DNA of 64,000 nt from Jannaschia rubra (GTDB lineage: Bacteria > Pseudomonadota > Alphaproteobacteria > Rhodobacterales > Rhodobacteraceae), in NCBI RefSeq assembly GCF_001403735.1, contig NZ_CXPG01000011.1, forward strand, positions 1 to 64,000. The letters run 5' to 3'. The translations under genes were made by a program, and so were the position numbers. Every line of letters starts with the position of its first letter. Position 1 is the stretch's first letter. This document shows, in pieces, positions 59,625-64,000 of the stretch. The notes under the pieces were generated by a model. The model was not told the DNA's origin. It worked only from the letters and a program-made list of their open reading frames with translations, and ran no database searches.

Positions 59625-60800
59625 ATGAACTACGACGCGATCATCCTCGGCGCGGGCGGCGCGGGCCTGATGGCGGCCGCCACCGCAGGGCAGGCGGGGG
59701 CGCGGGTTCTGGTGATCGACCACGCGGACCGGCCGGGCAAGAAGATCCTGATCTCGGGCGGCGGGCGCTGCAACTTCACCAACACCGGGACGGAGGCCGA
59801 CAGGTTCCTGTCCGACAACCCGCATTTCGCAAAATCCGCGCTCAGCCGCTATACCCAGTGGGATTTCCTGGTCCTGATCGAACGCCACCGCATTGCCTGG
59901 CACGAAAAGACGCTGGGGCAGCTTTTCTGCGACGGCTCGGCCCGGCAAGTGGTGGCAATGCTCATGGCGGAATGCGCGGCGGGCGGGGTCGAGGTCCGGC
60001 TGTCCACCACGCCCGGCCCCATCGAACAGGGCGACGGTCTGTTCCGCGTGGCAGGTGCGGCCGCGCCGAACCTCGTGATCGCGACCGGCGGGCCGTCCAT
60101 CCCCAAGATGGGCGCCACGGGCCTCGCCTATGACATCGCCGCGCAGTTCGGCCTGCCGCTGGTGACCCCCCGCCCCGCCCTCGTGCCGATGACGCTGGGC
60201 GAGGGCGACGCGGCCTTCCGCGACATCGCGGGCGTGTCCTGCCCGGCGGTGGCCCGCGCCGGCGGCGTCGCATTCGAGGAGGCAGCGCTTTTTACCCATC
60301 GCGGCCTGTCCGGCCCGTCGATCCTGCAGGTCTCGTCCTATTGGTCGCCGGGTCAGCCCGTGTCGCTGAACCTTCTGCCCGGTGCAGCGGGCCTTCTGCG
60401 CGACGCCCGCCGCCGGATGCCGCGCGCACAGCTCAAGTCGGCGCTGGCCGAGCATCTGCCCCGGCGACTGGCCGATGCGCTGGCCGCGCGGATCGCGCTG
60501 GCGACCGAGATGGGCAACGCCTCCGACGCGGACCTCGACCGCGTGGCCGGGGTTCTGACCGACCTGACATTCCACCCCACGGGCACGGAAGGCTATGCCA
60601 AGGCCGAGGTCACGGCAGGCGGCATCGACACCGCCGCCCTGTCGTCACGAACGATGGAGGCGCGAAGCGTCCCCGGCCTCTATGCCATCGGCGAGGCGGT
60701 AGACGTGACCGGTTGGCTCGGCGGCTACAACTTCCAATGGGCGTGGTCGTCGGGCGTGGCGGCGGGTCAGGCCATCGCCGCCCGCCGCGCGGGCGCGTGA
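59625..60800 (+). CDS. BaiN/YhiN-type NAD(P)/FAD-dependent oxidoreductase
   Basis: The ATG at 59625 (MNYDAIILGAGGAGLMAAAT) gives 391 residues. The FAD Rossmann motif GAGGAGLMAA is at residue 9. The family-specific GKKILISGGGRCNFTN is at about 40-55. The second-domain motifs are LVIATGGPSIPKMGATGLAYDIA and FTHRGLSGPSILQVS, and the C-terminus is AGGIDTAALSSRTMEAR with GYNFQWAWSSGVAAGQAIA. The family is called YhiN/HI0933; BaiN from gut clostridia reduces bile-acid intermediates. Physiological function in alphaproteobacteria is unknown. Confidence 0.93.
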   Translation: MNYDAIILGAGGAGLMAAATAGQAGARVLVIDHADRPGKKILISGGGRCNFTNTGTEADRFLSDNPHFAKSALSRYTQWDFLVLIERHRIAWHEKTLGQLFCDGSARQVVAMLMAECAAGGVEVRLSTTPGPIEQGDGLFRVAGAAAPNLVIATGGPSIPKMGATGLAYDIAAQFGLPLVTPRPALVPMTLGEGDAAFRDIAGVSCPAVARAGGVAFEEAALFTHRGLSGPSILQVSSYWSPGQPVSLNLLPGAAGLLRDARRRMPRAQLKSALAEHLPRRLADALAARIALATEMGNASDADLDRVAGVLTDLTFHPTGTEGYAKAEVTAGGIDTAALSSRTMEARSVPGLYAIGEAVDVTGWLGGYNFQWAWSSGVAAGQAIAARRAGA

Positions 60801-60866
60801 CCGCGGGGGTTTGACGTCGCCGGCCGGATTGCGGATGCAGGGCGCGTCCGATGAAAGGGACCGAAG

Positions 60867-63038
60867 ATGCAGGCCGACATCCCCCTGACCCGCGACCTCG
60901 TCCTCATCGGGGGCGGACATGCCCATGCGCTCGTCCTGCGGAAATGGGGGATGGACCCGCTGCCCGGCGCGCGGATCAGCGTCATCAACCCCGGTCCGAC
61001 GGCGCCCTACACCGGCATGCTCCCGGGGCATGTGGCGGGCCATTACACGCGGGAGGAGCTCGACATCGACCTCCTGCGGCTGGCGCGGTTTGCAGGCGCG
61101 CGGCTGATCGACGGCGCGGCGAGCGGCATCGACCTGCATGCGCGGCTGGTCACGGTACCGGGACGGCCGCCCGTTGCCTATGACGTAGCGTCCATTGACG
61201 TGGGCATCACGGCGCAGATGCCCGAGGTTCCGGGCTTCGCCGAAAACGCCGTGGGGGCCAAGCCGCTGGATGTCTACGCCCGGTCCTGGCGTGCCTTCCG
61301 TGAGGCGGTCCGCCAGGGTGCTCGCCCGCCGCGGGTCGCCGTGATCGGCGGCGGCATCGCGGGGCAGGAACTGGCGATGGCCATGGCGCATGCGCTTCGC
61401 TCCGACGGCGCCGATCCGCAGGTGACGGTGCTTGAGGCGGCGCCGGTGCCCACCGGCACCGGCGACCGCGCGCAGGCCCTGCTGGACCGCGCGATGGCGG
61501 GCCTGGGCGTGACCCTGCGGACCGGCGTCTCGGTCGCGCGGGTCGGTCCCGAGGACGTGACGCTCGACGGCGGCGAACGCATCCCTGCCGCTTTAATCGT
61601 CGGCGCGGCAGGCGCGTGGCCCCACGGCTGGCTCACGGGCACCGGCCTGCCGCTGGAGGACGGGTTCATCCGCGTCGGGCCGACGCTGGCGGTCGAGGGG
61701 CGGGACGACCTGTTCGCGGCGGGCGACTGCGCCCACCTGACCCACGCTCCGCGCCCCAAGGCGGGCGTCTTTGCCGTGCGCGAGGCTCCGATCCTGCACC
61801 ACAACCTGCGCGCGGCCCTGACCGGCGGCGCGATGCGCGCGTTCCGGCCGCAGAAGCACTACCTCAAGCTCGTGTCGCTGGGCGGCAAGGCGGCACTGGC
61901 GCAGCGGGGCGGGCTGGCCCTGTCGGGGGAATGGCTCTGGCGGTGGAAGGACCGCATCGACCGCAAGTTCATGGGCAAGCTTACCGACCTGCCCACCATG
62001 GCCGCGCCGGCCCTGCCGCGCCTGCGGGTGTCGGGCGGGGATGCGGGGACGAAGCCGCTATGCTCGGGCTGCGGGTCCAAGATCGGGGGCGACGCGCTGG
62101 CCGCCGCGCTGACGGCGTTGCCGTCCAATGTGCGCGACGACGTGCTGTCGCGGCCGGGCGACGACGCGGCTGTGCTGGCGCAGCCGGGCGGTGGGCGGCA
62201 GGTCATCACCACCGACCACCTGCGCGCCTTCACCCCGGATACGGCGCTGATGGTGCGGATCGCGGCCGTCCACGCGCTGGGCGACGTCTGGGCCATGGGC
62301 GCGCGGCCGCAGGCGGCGCTGGCCAGCATCATCCTGCCCCGCATGTCCGAAGACCTGCAGGCCCGCACCCTGACCGAGGCGATGGCCGTCGCGGCCGAAG
62401 TCATGTCCGCCGCCGGGGCGGAAATCGTCGGCGGCCATTCGACCATGGGGGCCGAGACGACCATCGGCTTCACCGTCACCGGCCTGCACGACGGCACCCC
62501 CATCGGCCACGGCGGCGCGCAGCCGGGCGACGCCATCGTCCTGACCCGGCCCATCGGCACTGGCGTCATCCTTGCCGCCGAAATGGCTGGGAAGGCTCGG
62601 GGGGCGGACGTCGTGGCGATGCTGAATCGCATGTCCACCCCGCAGGGCGATGCGGCGGCGATCCTGTCGGATGCGCGGGCCATGACCGACGTGACGGGCT
62701 TCGGGCTGGCCGGACACCTCAGCGCGATCTGCCGGGCGAGCGGAGTAGGCGCCGACCTGATCCTCGCCGCTGTGCCCGTCTATGCGGGGGCGGAGGATCT
62801 GGCTGCCTCGGGCCACGCTTCGACGCTGTTTCCCGCCAATCGCCGCGCAGCGCGGGTGACCGGGGGCGCAGGCGCACGGCTCGACCTGCTGCACGATCCG
62901 CAGACGGCGGGGGGCCTGCTCGCCGCCGTGCCCGCAGACCGGGCCGATGCGCTGGTGGCGGAGCTTCGGGCGGCGGGCCACGATGCCGCCCGCATCGGCA
63001 CCTTCACCGACGGCCCGCCCGGCATCGCCTGCGTCTAG
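60867..63038 (+). CDS. selD: Selenide, water dikinase fused to an NADH-dehydrogenase-like flavoprotein
   Basis: This 723-residue protein is a two-domain fusion in one uninterrupted frame. Residues about 1-370 are a pyridine-nucleotide-disulfide oxidoreductase of the NDH type (LVLIGGGHAHALVLRKWG, then AVIGGGIAGQELAMAMAHAL and FAAGDCAHLTHAPRPKAGV). Residues about 385-723 are SelD, with catalytic Cys and Lys in PLCSGCGSKIGGDAL (about 398-412), GDDAAVL, ALGDVWAMGARP and DVTGFGLAGHL. SelD makes selenophosphate from selenide and ATP. The flavoprotein may supply or handle the reduced selenium. It shares its stop region with convergent mnmH. Confidence 0.95.
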   Translation: MQADIPLTRDLVLIGGGHAHALVLRKWGMDPLPGARISVINPGPTAPYTGMLPGHVAGHYTREELDIDLLRLARFAGARLIDGAASGIDLHARLVTVPGRPPVAYDVASIDVGITAQMPEVPGFAENAVGAKPLDVYARSWRAFREAVRQGARPPRVAVIGGGIAGQELAMAMAHALRSDGADPQVTVLEAAPVPTGTGDRAQALLDRAMAGLGVTLRTGVSVARVGPEDVTLDGGERIPAALIVGAAGAWPHGWLTGTGLPLEDGFIRVGPTLAVEGRDDLFAAGDCAHLTHAPRPKAGVFAVREAPILHHNLRAALTGGAMRAFRPQKHYLKLVSLGGKAALAQRGGLALSGEWLWRWKDRIDRKFMGKLTDLPTMAAPALPRLRVSGGDAGTKPLCSGCGSKIGGDALAAALTALPSNVRDDVLSRPGDDAAVLAQPGGGRQVITTDHLRAFTPDTALMVRIAAVHALGDVWAMGARPQAALASIILPRMSEDLQARTLTEAMAVAAEVMSAAGAEIVGGHSTMGAETTIGFTVTGLHDGTPIGHGGAQPGDAIVLTRPIGTGVILAAEMAGKARGADVVAMLNRMSTPQGDAAAILSDARAMTDVTGFGLAGHLSAICRASGVGADLILAAVPVYAGAEDLAASGHASTLFPANRRAARVTGGAGARLDLLHDPQTAGGLLAAVPADRADALVAELRAAGHDAARIGTFTDGPPGIACV

Positions 63039-64000
63039 CCCAGCATCGCCATCACCCGTTCCGCCGCGCGGGCCAGGTCGGCGTCGGTCAGGCCGGAAAG
63101 GGCGACCGTGCCCGTGACCTGCCGTGCGGTCCGGGCGGGGCTGGCGTAGCGCGGATCGTAGTGGTCCGCGATCAGCGATGCGGCGAGATCCACGAACCGC
63201 CCCGCACGCGCCATCTCGTGCCAACCTTCGATGCGGTCGCGGGGATGATAGGGGCGCAACCGCTCGATCCGCGCGCGCAGGCGGTCGGCATCGTCGGTCA
63301 GGTCGGGATAGGCCGTCGTCAGGAAGCGGGCACGGGCCGCGACGGGCACCTCCATGCGGATCACGCGCGCCGTGCCCATGGCCGACCAGATCGCGGGCGG
63401 CAGCAGCACCTTTCCGATGGCGTTGCTCTCGGCCTCCAGGAACAGCGGGCGGGCGGGGTCGAGCGTGCCGATGGCCTGCGCAAGCCGCGACTCGAACATC
63501 TTCTGCGAGGGTTGCCCTCCGGCCCAGCCACCGAAGTTCGACCCCCGATGCTCGGCCAGCCCCTCCAGGTCGATGACCTGCGCCCCCAGCCGCGCCAGAT
63601 GCGGCAGAAGCTGCGTCTTGCCCGATCCGGTGCCGCCGTCGATCAGCACCACCCGCGCGCCCAGCGGCCGATGATACAGTCGGTCCACCACCAGCCTGCG
63701 ATAGCTGCGATACCCGCCATCCAGCACTTCGACGCGCCAGCCAATCTGCTCGAGGATCGTGGCGAAAGACCCCGACCGTTGCCCCCCGCGCCAGCAATAG
63801 ACCAGCGGTCGCCAGCCGCCGTCACGATCGGCCAGCGCGCCCTCCAGATGCCCGGCGACGTTTCGCGCGACCATCGCGGCGCCCATCTTGCGGGCGAGGA
63901 ACCTGTCCTGCCGCACATAGACGGTGCCGACTTCGGCGCGTTCCGCATCGCTCAGCGCTGGCAGGTTGATCGCGCCGGGGATGTGGTCCTCGGCGTATTC
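63035..64000 (-). CDS. mnmH: tRNA 2-selenouridine synthase, truncated by the window edge
   Basis: The minus-strand gene continues beyond 64000; 321 residues are visible. It has the rhodanese-like part (HIPGAINLPALSDAERAEVG, then the active-site Cys in VYCWRGGQRSG) and the P-loop part (IDGGTGSGKTQLLPHL, then FLEAESNAIGKVLLP). MnmH/SelU uses selenophosphate from SelD to replace sulfur in 2-thiouridine of certain tRNA wobble bases. It converges on selD; the stop codons share the CTAG at 63035-63038. With selD it would form a selenium-to-tRNA branch. No selA, selB or selC is visible here. Confidence 0.95.
   Translation of the reverse strand, partial: EYAEDHIPGAINLPALSDAERAEVGTVYVRQDRFLARKMGAAMVARNVAGHLEGALADRDGGWRPLVYCWRGGQRSGSFATILEQIGWRVEVLDGGYRSYRRLVVDRLYHRPLGARVVLIDGGTGSGKTQLLPHLARLGAQVIDLEGLAEHRGSNFGGWAGGQPSQKMFESRLAQAIGTLDPARPLFLEAESNAIGKVLLPPAIWSAMGTARVIRMEVPVAARARFLTTAYPDLTDDADRLRARIERLRPYHPRDRIEGWHEMARAGRFVDLAASLIADHYDPRYASPARTARQVTGTVALSGLTDADLARAAERVMAMLG

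Noticed and set aside
1-64000. CRISPR arrays, rRNA genes, prophage modules, toxin-antitoxin pairs, riboswitches
   Set aside because: I saw no regularly spaced repeats, no rRNA sequence, no phage structural genes, no paired toxin-antitoxin ORFs and no recognisable riboswitch. Cobalamin or TPP motifs were looked for near cobS/cobT and iolD and not seen.

Overview
The window reads as a chromosomal segment of a Rhodobacterales (Roseobacter/Rhodobacter-type) alphaproteobacterium. It is GC-rich and has strong GGAGG ribosome-binding sites. It carries a gene order I know from that group: murA, DUF2948, GNAT, hisD, UPF0262, LMW-phosphatase, infA, maf, RNase G/E, yacG, tRNA-Phe. It also has aerobic cobaltochelatase genes (cobS/cobT), a TAXI-type TRAP transporter and a selD/mnmH pair. 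No genus is claimed.

Layout. 0-1.35 kb is a mobile-element graveyard: pieces of an IS256-type transposase, an IS3-type orfA/orfB and a serine recombinase C-terminus. It stops at the CCA end of tRNA-Thr(GGU). 1.5-8.5 kb is the compact housekeeping operon listed above, mostly with ATGA/GTGA overlaps, ending in tRNA-Phe(GAA). 8.5-12.95 kb is a decayed minus-strand locus: an AfuABC/FbpABC-type ABC transporter (binding protein, permease, ATPase) plus an inositol-monophosphatase-family enzyme, all broken. 13.0-27.5 kb is an intact inositol-catabolism island: FrcBCA-type sugar ABC transporter, iolB, a LacI repressor, three Gfo/Idh dehydrogenases, an IolE/IolI-type TIM barrel, iolD, a PhyH-type dioxygenase, iolC, a second iolB, an iolJ-type aldolase and iolG. 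Two near-identical perfect palindromes (core TTGCAACCGGTTGCAA), one in each divergent promoter region, mark a probable LacI regulon. 27.5-30.8 kb is a second decayed block, a polyamine-type cassette (speD, a GNAT-like gene, membrane-bound speE). So the intact iol island sits between two decaying blocks.

30.8-64 kb is mostly ordinary core genome: KDG kinase, ClC antiporter, DUF427, aminopeptidase P, cobT, two exported proteins, cobS, DUF2235 hydrolase, a J-domain protein and BolA. Then come a PQQ-type sugar dehydrogenase with a cytochrome c, gatB, a lytic-transglycosylase-like protein, an AEC transporter, an MBL hydrolase and an SLC13 transporter. The rest is a TAXI TRAP system, yebC, DUF998, LysE/ArgO, EamA, a secreted nuclease, CoxG, a Bcr/CflA transporter and a BaiN-type flavoprotein. 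The window ends with an oxidoreductase-SelD fusion convergent with mnmH, which runs off the edge.

How the genes work together. The iol island covers inositol uptake, oxidation (IolG and paralogues), dehydration (IolE-like), ring hydrolysis (IolD), isomerisation (IolB, twice), phosphorylation (IolC) and aldol cleavage (IolJ). Only the final malonate-semialdehyde dehydrogenase (iolA) is missing from the window. The PhyH dioxygenase between iolD and iolC and the duplicated iolB do not belong to the textbook pathway. They are the best candidates for new biology here, for example entry of O-methyl or other modified inositols.
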